Assembly (NCBI GenBank): GCA_045222555.1
Contig: JBGUYY010000082.1
Coordinates: forward strand, 24,248 to 88,247
DNA: 64,000 nt
Direction: 5' to 3'
From: UBA1756 sp045222555
GTDB lineage: Bacteria > Bacteroidota > Bacteroidia > Bacteroidales > WCHB1-69
The notes beneath the pieces were generated by a model, which was given only the letters and a program-made list of their open reading frames with translations, searched no databases and had not been told where the DNA came from. This document shows, piece by piece, positions 1-8,657 of this stretch (position 1 is the stretch's first letter; the number at the start of each line of letters is the position of its first letter). The position numbers and the translations under genes were made by a program.

Positions 1-1
1 C

Positions 2-793
2 CCCCACCAGATCACCGGCGGCGGCATCAGCGGTATCTCCGCCATCATCTATTTCGCATGCGACAAGATCCCCGTCTCTGTTTCCGCTTTGGTGCTCAAC
101 CTCATCCTGATAGGCATCGCATGGAAAATCCTCGGGCGGCGGTTCTGCATCGACACGCTCATCTGCTCAGTGCTGCTCTCCCTGCTGCTGCAGGTCGGGC
201 AGTCGCTGTACGACTTCCTTCTGAACTTTTACGGGCACCCCATCATCCCCGATGACCCTTTCATGTGCGCCATGATCGGCGCCGCGCTGTCGGGACTCGG
301 CATCGGCATCGCCCTCACCAATGGCGGCAATACTGGCGGCACCGACATCATCGTGCTGATGATTGCCAAATACCGGCGTGTCTCTTACGGCCGTACCAGC
401 CTCTATCTCAACATCTTCATCGTTCTCTCATCCATCCTCACCACCCACAATCCCGTACTGCTGGTATATAGCGCCGTGGTGCTGTTTGTCTATATCATCG
501 TCTCCGACCTCGTCATCGATGGTTATCGGCAGACCTTCCAGTTCATGGTCTTTTCGAAGAAAAACCACGAGATCGCAGAACGCATCAACAACGAGTTGCA
601 TCGTGGCGCCACCTTCCTGAAAGGAACGGGCAGCTACAACCACCAGGACACCGAGGTGCTGCTCATCGTCTCGCACCGCACCGACCGCGCCAACATCATC
701 CGCATCATCAAAGAGATCGACAGCACCGCCTTCATCTCCATCTCGAAGGTGCAGAGCGTGTTTGGTAAGAATTTTGAGGAGATAAAACTTTGA
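2..793 (+). CDS. YitT family membrane protein (5' end outside window)
   Basis: The first 263 visible residues belong to a YitT-type protein: an integral membrane module (DUF161) followed by a cytoplasmic DUF2179 domain at about visible residues 172-255. The reading frame is open from base 2 and begins inside the family motif ITGGGISGIS, so the true start lies upstream; the first in-frame ATG, at 89, is not the start. A second family motif, TNGGNTGGTDI, sits near the middle. Several hydrophobic helices are visible up to the DUF2179 domain. Substrate and function of the family are not firmly known. The TGA stop overlaps the first unit of a heptad repeat that fills the spacer to the phosphohexomutase gene. 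Confidence 0.85.
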   Translation, partial: PHQITGGGISGISAIIYFACDKIPVSVSALVLNLILIGIAWKILGRRFCIDTLICSVLLSLLLQVGQSLYDFLLNFYGHPIIPDDPFMCAMIGAALSGLGIGIALTNGGNTGGTDIIVLMIAKYRRVSYGRTSLYLNIFIVLSSILTTHNPVLLVYSAVVLFVYIIVSDLVIDGYRQTFQFMVFSKKNHEIAERINNELHRGATFLKGTGSYNHQDTEVLLIVSHRTDRANIIRIIKEIDSTAFISISKVQSVFGKNFEEIKL

Positions 794-826
794 AAATGGA
801 AAACTGAAAATTGAAAATTGAAAAAT
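792..826 (+). repeat. Heptad microsatellite, 5 units
   Basis: Five consecutive 7-base units GAAAATG, GAAAACT, GAAAATT, GAAAATT, GAAAAAT fill most of the spacer between the YitT gene and pgm. The first unit overlaps the TGA stop codon of the YitT gene. The same unit family recurs in nine other spacers of this window. Confidence 0.8.
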
Positions 827-833
827 ATTAGAT

Positions 834-2555
834 ATGGATACCAACATTATTGAAAGAGCGAAGGTCTGGTTATCGGACCAATACGATGAGGCCACCCGCA
901 ACGAGGTGCGCCGTCTGATGGAAAACGACCCTGCCGAGCTGACGGAGTCGTTCTACCGCACACTGGAGTTCGGCACGGGCGGTTTGCGCGGCATCATGGG
1001 GGTGGGTTCCAACCGCATGAACCGCTACACGGTGGGCGCTGCCACGCAGGGTCTCGCCAACTACCTGAAGAAGAGTCTTCCCAACACGGAGCTGAAGGTG
1101 GTGGTGGCGCACGACTCGCGCAACAACAGCCGCCACTTCGCCGAGGTGACCGCACAGGTCATGGCGGCCAACGGCATTGTATGCTACCTTTTTGAGGATT
1201 TGCGCCCCACGCCGGAGCTTTCGTTCGCCGTGCGGCACCTCGGCTGTCACGCCGGCGTGATGGTCACTGCCTCACACAACCCCAAAGAATACAACGGCTA
1301 CAAAGTGTACTGGGGCGACGGCGGACAGATTGTGCCGCCGCACGACAAAGGCATCATCAACGAGGTGAATGCTGTGACCTCGGTGGAGCAGATCCGCTGG
1401 ACCGGTGGCGAGGAGCGCATCATATCCATCAGCCACGAGGTGGACGATGAGTACCTGGCCCGCATCAAAGCGCTGACGCTGAATCCGGAGGCCATCGCAC
1501 ACCAGCACGACCTGCGTATCGTTTACACCCCGCTACACGGCACGGGCATCACCATGGTACCCAAGGCATTGGAGATGTACGGCTTCACCAACGTCACCGT
1601 GCTGGAGTCGCAGAAAACACCCGACGGCAACTTCCCGACTGTGGCCTCTCCCAACCCGGAGGAGCGCACCGCCATGGAGCTGGCCATGCGCAAGGCCGAC
1701 GAGATACAGGCCGACCTGGTGCTGGCCACCGACCCCGATGCCGACCGTGTGGGCATTGCCGTGCGCGACGACCATGGACAGATGATCCTCCTGAACGGCA
1801 ACATGACTGGCTCACTGTTAGTATATTACATCCTTTCACAGTGGAAAAACAGCGGCAAACTTACTGGCAAGGAGTTCACCGTAAAGACCATTGTGACCAC
1901 CGAGCTCATTCGTGCGATCTCCACCTCCTTCGGCGTGGATTGTCCCGACGTGCTCACCGGCTTCAAATACATCGCCGAGCAGATTGCGAACACGCCCGAC
2001 AAGCAGTTCATCGTGGGCGGTGAGGAGAGCTACGGCTATCTGGTGAGCGACTTCGTGCGCGACAAGGATGCAGTGTCGGCCTGCTGCATGATTGCCGAGA
2101 TGGCGGCGGTACTGGCCGACAGTGGCAAGAGTATGTACCGCCAGCTGCAGGAGCTCTACCTCCAGTACGGTTTCTACAAAGAGTCGCTGCTCTCCATCAC
2201 CCGCAAGGGACAGGCCGGTGCGGCCGAAATCCAGCAGATGATGGACAACTTCCGCAACAATCCGCCGCGCGAAATCAACGGTTCGCCGGTGGCGAAAATG
2301 ATGGACTACAAAAACCGTGTGGCCACCGACCTCAGCAGCGGCACAACAGAGCCCATCACGCTCCCGAAGTCCGACGTGCTGCAGTTCTTCACCGAAGATG
2401 GCACCAAAATCACGGTACGGCCCTCTGGCACGGAGCCGAAGATCAAATTTTACTTTGGTGTAAAAGAAAATCTTGCTGATTTACAATCATTTGAAAAGAC
2501 ATCACAACTTCTGGACGACAAAATCAGCCGAGTAAAAGAGTCATTAAAATTATAA
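834..2555 (+). CDS. pgm: Phosphohexomutase (phosphoglucomutase/phosphomannomutase)
   Basis: A 573-residue enzyme of the alpha-D-phosphohexomutase superfamily, which interconverts hexose 1- and 6-phosphates and so links glycolysis with nucleotide-sugar supply. The phosphoserine loop TASHNP is at residues 145-150 with Ser147 as the phosphorylated residue. The metal loop DPDADR (300-305), the sugar-binding GGEES (395-399) and the C-terminal phosphate-binding loop RPSGTEPKIKFYF are all intact. The length suits the long PGM/PMM subgroup (around 570-580) rather than the short 450-residue ManB type. It follows the YitT gene by 40 bases, all heptad repeat, so the two may be co-transcribed. Exact substrate preference (glucose, mannose or ribose phosphate) cannot be read from sequence. 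Confidence 0.95.
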   Translation: MDTNIIERAKVWLSDQYDEATRNEVRRLMENDPAELTESFYRTLEFGTGGLRGIMGVGSNRMNRYTVGAATQGLANYLKKSLPNTELKVVVAHDSRNNSRHFAEVTAQVMAANGIVCYLFEDLRPTPELSFAVRHLGCHAGVMVTASHNPKEYNGYKVYWGDGGQIVPPHDKGIINEVNAVTSVEQIRWTGGEERIISISHEVDDEYLARIKALTLNPEAIAHQHDLRIVYTPLHGTGITMVPKALEMYGFTNVTVLESQKTPDGNFPTVASPNPEERTAMELAMRKADEIQADLVLATDPDADRVGIAVRDDHGQMILLNGNMTGSLLVYYILSQWKNSGKLTGKEFTVKTIVTTELIRAISTSFGVDCPDVLTGFKYIAEQIANTPDKQFIVGGEESYGYLVSDFVRDKDAVSACCMIAEMAAVLADSGKSMYRQLQELYLQYGFYKESLLSITRKGQAGAAEIQQMMDNFRNNPPREINGSPVAKMMDYKNRVATDLSSGTTEPITLPKSDVLQFFTEDGTKITVRPSGTEPKIKFYFGVKENLADLQSFEKTSQLLDDKISRVKESLKL

Positions 2556-2604
2556 TAAATCTTAAAAATCCACTCCCTGCTACCTTTCTAACGAAAAATC
2601 ATAG

Positions 2605-2612
2605 TAACTTTG
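2605..2612 (+). promoter_or_regulatory. -7 box TAACTTTG
   Basis: Matches the Bacteroidota -7 consensus TAnnTTTG and is followed by C. It lies 33 bases before the lipoprotein start at 2646. A TTTC at 2585-2588 is a poor candidate for the -33 element. Confidence 0.65.
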
Positions 2613-2645
2613 CCATCGTTAGTAGGGACTAAAACATTTACCATT

Positions 2646-3116
2646 ATGAAAGCAATGAAGCTCGCGATGCTGGTGGTTTTGGCAGTAATTTTCGCCGGAT
2701 GCCAGCAAAAGATGAAAAAAGACGATGTGGAAAAAGGTGTCACCGAGATGTTCACCAGTTTCCAAAAGAATGGCATTGAAAAAACCCTTTCGGTATTTGC
2801 GGACGGCTACGACAAGATGTCGGACAACCAGAAGCAGGCGTTTCAGGATGCCTTTGCAGGAAAGGAGTTCCGCATTGCAAAGATTGAGGGCGACAAAGTG
2901 ACCGCCGAGGTCTTTGTTTCCCCGTCGGAAGGCGGACAGCTCATTGTGAAGACCGTCATTTTCAAGGTCATCCAAGTGGATGGAAAAATCCGTGTCAAAG
3001 ACATCATCAATGTGATCGACAATGGCGGGAAGGCCGCTTCCAGCGGTCCGGACGATGAAGTGCTTGCTGAGGAAGAGGACGATCTGGACAGTCCTTTGTC
3101 GGAAGAGCACGACTAA
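2646..3116 (+). CDS. Small lipoprotein, possibly DUF4878/NTF2-like
   Basis: A 156-residue secreted lipoprotein. The signal peptide ends in the lipobox FAGC with Cys19 as the lipidated residue. The rest (VEKGVTEMFTSFQKNG and following) has the helix-then-sheet pattern of small NTF2-like/DUF4878 lipoproteins, but this is a weak resemblance. The C-terminus is very acidic (EEEDDLDSPLSEEHD). I chose ATG 2646 because it starts directly at the signal peptide and follows a good -7 box; an in-frame ATG at 2610 lies on the promoter. It is monocistronic, bounded by its own promoter and a strong terminator. Function unknown. Confidence 0.85.
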   Translation: MKAMKLAMLVVLAVIFAGCQQKMKKDDVEKGVTEMFTSFQKNGIEKTLSVFADGYDKMSDNQKQAFQDAFAGKEFRIAKIEGDKVTAEVFVSPSEGGQLIVKTVIFKVIQVDGKIRVKDIINVIDNGGKAASSGPDDEVLAEEEDDLDSPLSEEHD

Positions 3117-3130
3117 GCAGGGCATATATC

Positions 3131-3170
3131 AAAAAAACAGGGGCATCCGTTGGATGCCCCTGTTTTTTTT
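3131..3170. terminator. Bidirectional rho-independent terminator
   Basis: A near-perfect inverted repeat: arm AACAGGGGCATCC, loop GTT, arm GGATGCCCCTGTT, with A-tract upstream and T-tract downstream. It sits between the convergent lipoprotein (+) and ferredoxin (-) genes and can serve both. Confidence 0.92.
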
Positions 3171-3185
3171 TCGCAAAACAAGCGA

Positions 3186-3356
3186 CTACTCATCCAGTGC
3201 GATAGCACCAGTCGGGCATGCGCCAGCGCAAGCGCCACACTCGATGCATTCATCGGGATTGATTTTGTAGATGTCGCCTTCGGAAATAGCTCCGACAGGG
3301 CATTCGCCAGCACATGTACCACATGCTACGCAAGAATCAGAAATTTTGTAAGCCAT
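3186..3356 (-). CDS. 2[4Fe-4S] ferredoxin
   Basis: A 56-residue bacterial-type ferredoxin carrying two CxxCxxCxxxCP cluster motifs, CVACGTCAGECP and CIECGACAGACP, which bind two [4Fe-4S] clusters for low-potential electron transfer in the cytoplasm. The start MAYKIS at 3356 matches the usual ferredoxin N-terminus; an in-frame extension back to 3437 would run over the promoter and is rejected. The gene stands alone between a terminator and its own promoter. Its presence points to anaerobic metabolism (for example pyruvate:ferredoxin oxidoreductase partners), which is an inference from the family. Confidence 0.95.
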   Translation of the reverse strand: MAYKISDSCVACGTCAGECPVGAISEGDIYKINPDECIECGACAGACPTGAIALDE

Positions 3357-3385
3357 AGTTTTATAATTTGATTGTTTTACGGCTG

Positions 3386-3393
3386 CAAAAATA
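3386..3393 (-). promoter_or_regulatory. -7 box TATTTTTG for ferredoxin
   Basis: Minus-strand TATTTTTG followed by C, 29 bases before the ferredoxin ATG. Matches TAnnTTTG. Confidence 0.7.
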
Positions 3394-3477
3394 CTACATT
3401 TTTTAGAATTGGCGCATGGAGCCATCATTTTTTTCATGATAAAAGAATCAACTTGCCACAGTTACGAAAAAAATCCG

Positions 3478-3485
3478 TACTTTTG
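3478..3485 (+). promoter_or_regulatory. -7 box TACTTTTG for GT-C gene
   Basis: Plus-strand TACTTTTG followed by C. A TTG at 3453-3455 lies 22 bases upstream as a possible -33 element. It supports the ATG at 3534 as the start of the following gene. Confidence 0.7.
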
Positions 3486-3533
3486 CGTCTTCAAACCCAA
3501 AGATCAAACACGAAAGAAGACCCATTTCAAGGT

Positions 3534-4922
3534 ATGGCAAAATCGGAAACGACGCGAATAAAATGCTGTAGCAAAAAGAATCTCTATAGCTGGGGAGTTC
3601 TCCTGATCACCGCCATTGTCTATCTGATTACGGTCTTCACCCCGAACAAATTCTCCACGCCACACAGAGTTTTCGATTGGGACGTAAAATCCTATTACTC
3701 CTACCTCCCCGCCTACTACATCGACCATGACATCGGCATGACGAAATGGGAGAACCAGTATCCGAATTTCAACAAATACTGGCCTGAATATGTGCGCGAT
3801 GATAAATTTGTCATCAAGACCACCCTGGGCATCTCCATTTTTTATGCTCCTTTTTTCGCTGTGGCCAACTGTATCGCCGAACCTCTGGGTTATCCCGCAG
3901 ACGGTTTTTCAAAGCCCTACGCACTGGCCATTCTGCTGAGCGGAGCAGTCTTTGCATGGCTAGGACTATTGGTTTTGCAACGATTTTTGTTGCGCTATTA
4001 TCACGATAAAATAGTCGCCGCAACATTAGCCATCATAGGACTGACGACAACCTTGTACTGGTACGCCACCTTCGAAGCGCCCATGTCGCACAGCTATAGT
4101 TTCTTCCTTTTTGCTGCATTCCTCTATCTGACAGACAGATGGTATGAAAAAGCATCCTGGTGGAAGGCCGTGTTGCTGGGACTCGTATTCGGCATGATTG
4201 TTCTGGTCAGACCCTCCAACGGTTTGGTAGTCCTCGTTTTTCTTTTATTTGGAATTAAAAATTGGAAAGATATTCCGGCCAGAATCAAGCTGTATGGAAA
4301 GCACTGGTACCATTTCTTCATTGTCGTGGCCATGATTGGACTGGTGCTGCTGCCCCAATTGTTGTATTGGAAAGAGATCACAGGACAATGGATTTACTAC
4401 TCGTATAGGGACGAGCGTTTCTTTTGGGATTCTCCTAAAATCATAGAGGTGCTGTTCGGCTTCCGAAAAGGACTATTTCTTTATACACCAGTCCTACTAG
4501 TTTCATTAGTTGGGTTGTATGCTTTGTGGAAAAAGCAGAGAGGACTGTTTTGGCCGCTGGTCATCTTTTTCGTCATCAATGTATACGTCATTTCCTCCTG
4601 GTGGTGCTGGTGGTACGGAGGAAGTTATGGAATGCGTTCTTTTGTAGAGAGTTATGCGTTTTTGGCCGTACCAGTCGCCGGGTTTATCGCTTGGATAGCA
4701 GAAAAACGCAATTTCATTCGCATTCCCGTATATGTCATTGTATTGTTTCTATCGTTTCGATCTGTCTTTCATACCATACAATATTACAAAGAAGTCATTC
4801 ATTATGAAGGTATGACAAAAGAAGCCTATTTCCATACTTTATGGAAGACAAAACAGCCAGCAGATTATTGGGATTATATAGACTTCCCTGATTATGAACA
4901 AGCAAAGGAAGGAGATCGTTGA
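3534..4922 (+). CDS. Polytopic GT-C-like glycosyltransferase/membrane protein
   Basis: A 462-residue protein with about ten predicted membrane helices. It has the layout of GT-C enzymes (PMT/ArnT-like), which transfer sugars from polyprenyl-phosphate donors on the outer face of the inner membrane. After the first helix comes a long polar loop with acidic residues (FDWDVKSYYSYLPAYY), the usual place of the GT-C catalytic acid. The WWCWWYGG stretch near the C-terminal third also fits this group. Start 3534 (MAKSETTRIK) was chosen because the -7 box lies before it; the open frame runs back to 3372 through the ferredoxin promoter. The next gene, a GT2 transferase, begins one base after the stop, so the two are an operon and probably donor-maker and transferase. 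The sugar is unknown. Confidence 0.7.
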   Translation: MAKSETTRIKCCSKKNLYSWGVLLITAIVYLITVFTPNKFSTPHRVFDWDVKSYYSYLPAYYIDHDIGMTKWENQYPNFNKYWPEYVRDDKFVIKTTLGISIFYAPFFAVANCIAEPLGYPADGFSKPYALAILLSGAVFAWLGLLVLQRFLLRYYHDKIVAATLAIIGLTTTLYWYATFEAPMSHSYSFFLFAAFLYLTDRWYEKASWWKAVLLGLVFGMIVLVRPSNGLVVLVFLLFGIKNWKDIPARIKLYGKHWYHFFIVVAMIGLVLLPQLLYWKEITGQWIYYSYRDERFFWDSPKIIEVLFGFRKGLFLYTPVLLVSLVGLYALWKKQRGLFWPLVIFFVINVYVISSWWCWWYGGSYGMRSFVESYAFLAVPVAGFIAWIAEKRNFIRIPVYVIVLFLSFRSVFHTIQYYKEVIHYEGMTKEAYFHTLWKTKQPADYWDYIDFPDYEQAKEGDR

Positions 4923-4923
4923 G

Positions 4924-5871
4924 ATGAGCAAGACAACTGTTGTAATACCTTGTTATAAAGTGGCTGCGCATATTGAGCAAGTGGTGAAAGAGCTGCCGGG
5001 ATGTGTGGATGAGATTATTTTGGTGGATGATTGCTCGCCCGATGACACGGGGAAAGTGCTGGAGCAGCTGTCGCAACAAGATGACCGCATAGTCGTTGTC
5101 CGCAATGCCCGCAACATGGGGGTTGGCGGAGCGATGGTCGCTGGTTTTCAAGAGGCTTTGCGCCGAGGATGCGACATCGCCATCAAGCTGGATGGCGACG
5201 GGCAGATGGATAGCTCTCGCATTACTGAAATGGTGCAAGTACTTGAGAATAATGATTATGACTTCGTAAAAGGAAATCGTTTTTATGATAAATTCGCCTT
5301 GAGAAAAATGCCCCTCATCCGTAAAATCGGAAATTTTGGTATGAGTTTCTTGGTGAAAGTGAGTTCGGGATACTGGCAAATTTCCGACCCCACCAATGGA
5401 TTTATCGCCATCAATAAAGAGACCCTTCAAAGACTGGATATGAGCTGGATTGCTCCCCGCTTCTTCTTCGAAAGTTCTTTGATTTGCGAGCTGTACTATA
5501 CAGGGGCAAAAATCAAAGAAATCTCTATGCCAGCAATTTACGGAGAAGAAAAATCCAATCTGTCGGTGATGAAATCATTGCTGACATTTCCCCCGAAATT
5601 ATGTTTGCGTTGGCTGCGCAGAATATGGTTGAGTTATTATGTGTACGATTTCAATATCGGTTCTCTGTATTTTGCATCGGGAAGTCTTTTGTTTCTCTTC
5701 GGACTGATCTTCGGCATCATCCGATGGATACAATTCGCTTCCGCAGGCGTTGCGGCTCCATTGGGTACGATTATGATTGCCGTGCTCACCTTTATTTGCG
5801 GATTCCAGTTGCTGATAGCCGCCTTCCAGTATGATTTGACCGCCCGAAATCCTTTTCTGAAATCAAAGTGA
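4924..5871 (+). CDS. GT2 family glycosyltransferase (dolichyl-phosphate-sugar synthase-like)
   Basis: A 315-residue GT-A fold enzyme. It starts with the nucleotide-binding strand TTVVIPCYK, has DD at 35-36 (LVDDCSPDDT) and the metal-binding DGD at 90-92 (KLDGDGQMD). Two membrane helices at about 243-265 and 280-302 close the protein, as in polyprenyl-phosphate mannose/glucose synthases. It likely loads a sugar onto undecaprenyl phosphate for the GT-C protein encoded just upstream. ATG 4924 is preferred over in-frame ATG 4894 because AAGGAAGGAGAT precedes it at normal spacing and it avoids a 29-base overlap. Confidence 0.88.
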   Translation: MSKTTVVIPCYKVAAHIEQVVKELPGCVDEIILVDDCSPDDTGKVLEQLSQQDDRIVVVRNARNMGVGGAMVAGFQEALRRGCDIAIKLDGDGQMDSSRITEMVQVLENNDYDFVKGNRFYDKFALRKMPLIRKIGNFGMSFLVKVSSGYWQISDPTNGFIAINKETLQRLDMSWIAPRFFFESSLICELYYTGAKIKEISMPAIYGEEKSNLSVMKSLLTFPPKLCLRWLRRIWLSYYVYDFNIGSLYFASGSLLFLFGLIFGIIRWIQFASAGVAAPLGTIMIAVLTFICGFQLLIAAFQYDLTARNPFLKSK

Positions 5872-5879
5872 AATTTTCG

Positions 5880-5887
5880 TATATTTG
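5880..5887 (+). promoter_or_regulatory. -7 box TATATTTG
   Basis: Plus-strand TATATTTG followed by C, 26 bases before the lipoprotein start at 5914. Confidence 0.7.
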
Positions 5888-5913
5888 CAACCCCTAAAAA
5901 CGATTCTGCAATC

Positions 5914-6492
5914 ATGAAATTAAAACCTTTATTGGCCGTTCTCATTGTAGGGCTGTTTATGTCCTGCGGAAACAAAGACTTCAGCCACTCGTCAACCGAT
6001 ACCTCAGAGCTCACTGCCGCAAAAAAAACCACCGCAATGGAGAAACCCTCCAAGGCCAAACAGAATTACAAAAAATACTACAATTCAAAATATGATTATC
6101 TCGTCAAGTATCCTGCCAATTTTGGAAAATATACAGAAGGTGACGACGGAAGCGGCATGTCAGCCCATGCCAACGATGGCTCCATGCTAATAAGCACGTA
6201 CGCATCGTACAATGTGCTTTTTACGGAAGATGACGATATTTATACCATGATGGAGACGTATAAAGGATGGCACATTGACGATGGATGTACCATCACCTAC
6301 CAATTTGCCAAAGGCAAATCGATTGTTTTGTCAGGATATACGAAAGGCGGACTCATTTTCTATGAAAAGACTGTTTTATACACAAGAGGCAATGACGAAT
6401 ACATTGCCACTGTATATTACGAATATCCCAAGTCTGAAAAGGCGGCTGGCAATGCTGCCATCGCCCTGATCGGAAATTTCCCCAATGAATGA
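5914..6492 (+). CDS. Lipoprotein of unknown function
   Basis: A 192-residue lipoprotein: hydrophobic signal, lipobox FMSC with Cys18, then a low-complexity Ser/Thr/Lys linker to about residue 50, and a compact domain (YDYLVKYPANFGKYTEG and following). The compact part resembles stand-alone periplasmic PsbP/DUF-type modules that begin with a Y-x-V-x-YP strand. It has its own promoter and follows the GT2 gene by 42 bases. Its link to the glycan block is by position only. Confidence 0.75.
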   Translation: MKLKPLLAVLIVGLFMSCGNKDFSHSSTDTSELTAAKKTTAMEKPSKAKQNYKKYYNSKYDYLVKYPANFGKYTEGDDGSGMSAHANDGSMLISTYASYNVLFTEDDDIYTMMETYKGWHIDDGCTITYQFAKGKSIVLSGYTKGGLIFYEKTVLYTRGNDEYIATVYYEYPKSEKAAGNAAIALIGNFPNE

Positions 6493-6528
6493 TAACTTTA
6501 TAATTTCTAATACGAAACAAACCACCCT

Positions 6529-7578
6529 ATGAAAAAAATCCTCATTACCGGCGGTGCCGGCTTCATCGGCTCCCATGTGGTCAGACTCTTCGTCAACCAA
6601 TACCCGGATGTAGAAATCCACAACCTCGACAAGCTCACCTACGCAGGCAACCTTGAAAACCTGTCGGATATCGACCAAAAGCCGAACTATCGGTTCGTGA
6701 AAGGCGATATCGTGGATGCGGAGTTCATCAACCACCTGTTTGAGCAGGAGCAATACGATGGTGTCATCCACCTTGCCGCCGAGTCGCATGTGGACCGTTC
6801 CATCGCCAACCCCATGGAGTTCATCTTCACCAACGTGGTGGGAACAGTAAATCTGCTGAATGCCGCCAAGAACATCTGGAAAGACAACTACGAGGGCAAG
6901 CGTTTCTACCACATCTCCACCGACGAGGTATATGGTGCATTGGGCGACACCGGTTCGTTCAAGGAGACCACCCCCTACTCGCCACACAGTCCGTACTCGG
7001 CCGCCAAAGCCAGCTCCGACCACTTTGTGCGCGCCTACCACGACACCTACGGCCTGCCGACGGTCATCTCCAACTGCTCCAACAACTATGGTCCCAACCA
7101 GTTCCCGGAAAAACTTATCCCGCTGTTTATCAACAATATCAAGCACAACAAGGCGCTGCCCGTCTACGGGAAAGGCATCAACGTGCGCGACTGGCTCTAC
7201 GTGGTGGACCACGCCCGTGCCATCGACCTGATTTTCCACAAAGGAAGAACTGGCGAGACTTACAACATCGGCGGTAACAACGAGTGGCGCAACATCGACC
7301 TCATCAAGAAGCTGATTGAGATCATGGACCGCAAGTTAGGCCGTCCGGAAGGCACCTCTCTTCAGCTCATCACTTACGTCACCGACCGGGCAGGCCACGA
7401 CCTGCGTTACGCCATCGATGCCAGCAAGTTGCGTGCCGAATTAGGATGGGAGCCCACCATCAAGTTTGCGGAGGGCTTTGAAAAGACTGTTGACTGGTAC
7501 CTGGCCAACGAGAAATGGCTCGACAATGTCACCTCGGGCAGCTACCAGGACTACTATCGGAAAATGTATGGAGAGTAA
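6529..7578 (+). CDS. rfbB: dTDP-glucose 4,6-dehydratase
   Basis: A 349-residue extended short-chain dehydrogenase that converts dTDP-glucose to dTDP-4-keto-6-deoxyglucose, the entry to rhamnose and other deoxysugars. The NAD-binding GGAGFIGSH is at 8-16, the catalytic TDE at 131-133 (STDEVYG), and the YxxxK pair is Tyr156/Lys160 (PYSAAK). Length and motifs are typical of RmlB. No rfbA, rfbC or rfbD lies in the window, so the rest of the pathway must be elsewhere. The last 11 bases overlap the start of the next gene. Confidence 0.95.
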   Translation: MKKILITGGAGFIGSHVVRLFVNQYPDVEIHNLDKLTYAGNLENLSDIDQKPNYRFVKGDIVDAEFINHLFEQEQYDGVIHLAAESHVDRSIANPMEFIFTNVVGTVNLLNAAKNIWKDNYEGKRFYHISTDEVYGALGDTGSFKETTPYSPHSPYSAAKASSDHFVRAYHDTYGLPTVISNCSNNYGPNQFPEKLIPLFINNIKHNKALPVYGKGINVRDWLYVVDHARAIDLIFHKGRTGETYNIGGNNEWRNIDLIKKLIEIMDRKLGRPEGTSLQLITYVTDRAGHDLRYAIDASKLRAELGWEPTIKFAEGFEKTVDWYLANEKWLDNVTSGSYQDYYRKMYGE

Positions 7579-8647
7579 AGGGAGTCAGCTCTTTCAGTAT
7601 CTCATTGCTGGTCCCTGCGCTGCGGAGAGCGAGCGGCAGGTGCTGGAGACCGCCGGGCGGCTGGCGCAGGTGGCGGGTGGATTTCCCTGTCCGGTCACCT
7701 ATTTCCGGGCGGGGGTATGGAAGCCCCGCAGCAGCGGCGCCGATTTCAGCGGTGCCGGAGCGGAGGCGCTGCCCTGGTTGCAGGAGGTGAACCGCCGTTA
7801 CGGTTTTGCAGCCTGTGTGGAAGTGGCGCGCCCGCAACACATCGAAAGCTGCCTGCAGCACGGCATCAACGCCTTCTGGATAGGTGCCCGCACAGCCGTC
7901 AACCCCTTCGCCGTGCAAGAGCTCGCCGACAGTCTGAAAGGCACTGGCAGCACCATCCTCGTCAAGAACCCCGCCATCCCCGACCTCAAGCTGTGGCTCG
8001 GCAACATCGAGCGGTTTGAAAAAGCCGGCGCGCAACAGGTCTTTGCCGTACATCGTGGCTTTGCGGTGGAACACGAGAATGCCCTGCGCAACGCCCCGCT
8101 GTGGGAAATCCCCATCGCCTTCAAGGTGGCGCGCCCCGACCTGCCGCTACTCTGCGACCCGTCGCACATCGCCGGACAGTCCGCCTACCTCCGCCAGATT
8201 GCCCAGATCGCCCTCGACTACGGCTTCAACGGACTGATGGTGGAAACACACTGCCAGCCCGCCACCGCCCTGAGCGATGCCGAACAACAAATCACCCCAG
8301 AAGCACTGTCCGACATGCTTCGCAGCCTCGTGCTCAAAACCTCCGTCCACGACCCTGACCAGCTGCTGCGGCAACAACGCAACCTCATCCACAACATCGA
8401 CACCCAAATCAGCCAACTGCTGGCGAAAAGAATGTCGCTGGTGGAAGAAATTGCCCGCATCAAAGCGGAGAATAACATCCCACTGGTGCAGCCCAGCCAA
8501 TGGAACAGCGTGGTGAAGAATTACGAGCAGGCAGCATTGCAAGACAATGAATATCAAGAATTTCTACAACAATTCCTCGAAATATTACACCAATATTCCC
8601 TGAAACGACAAGGTAGAGACGCGTCACACCACGTCCCCACAAAATAA
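7568..8647 (+). CDS. Bifunctional DAHP synthase / chorismate mutase type II
   Basis: A 359-residue fusion. Residues about 1-265 are a KdsA-like class I DAHP synthase (IAGPCAAES near the N-terminus, RAGVWKPRSS, EVARPQH, LVKNPA, CDPSH), condensing phosphoenolpyruvate and erythrose 4-phosphate in the shikimate pathway. Residues about 270-350 are an AroQ-type helical chorismate mutase (RNLIHNIDTQISQLLAKR), making prephenate. This fusion is common in Bacteroidota and allows feedback control through the mutase domain. ATG 7568 lies inside the end of rfbB and gives MESKGSQLFQYLIAGPC, a compact start right before the first strand; the open frame extends to 7466 but that part has no family similarity. 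Confidence 0.9.
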   Translation: MESKGSQLFQYLIAGPCAAESERQVLETAGRLAQVAGGFPCPVTYFRAGVWKPRSSGADFSGAGAEALPWLQEVNRRYGFAACVEVARPQHIESCLQHGINAFWIGARTAVNPFAVQELADSLKGTGSTILVKNPAIPDLKLWLGNIERFEKAGAQQVFAVHRGFAVEHENALRNAPLWEIPIAFKVARPDLPLLCDPSHIAGQSAYLRQIAQIALDYGFNGLMVETHCQPATALSDAEQQITPEALSDMLRSLVLKTSVHDPDQLLRQQRNLIHNIDTQISQLLAKRMSLVEEIARIKAENNIPLVQPSQWNSVVKNYEQAALQDNEYQEFLQQFLEILHQYSLKRQGRDASHHVPTK

Positions 8648-8657
8648 AACCAACATC

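Noticed and set aside
6493..6500. -7 box TAACTTTA before rfbB
   Set aside because: Lacks the final G of TAnnTTTG and the following C; left uncalled.
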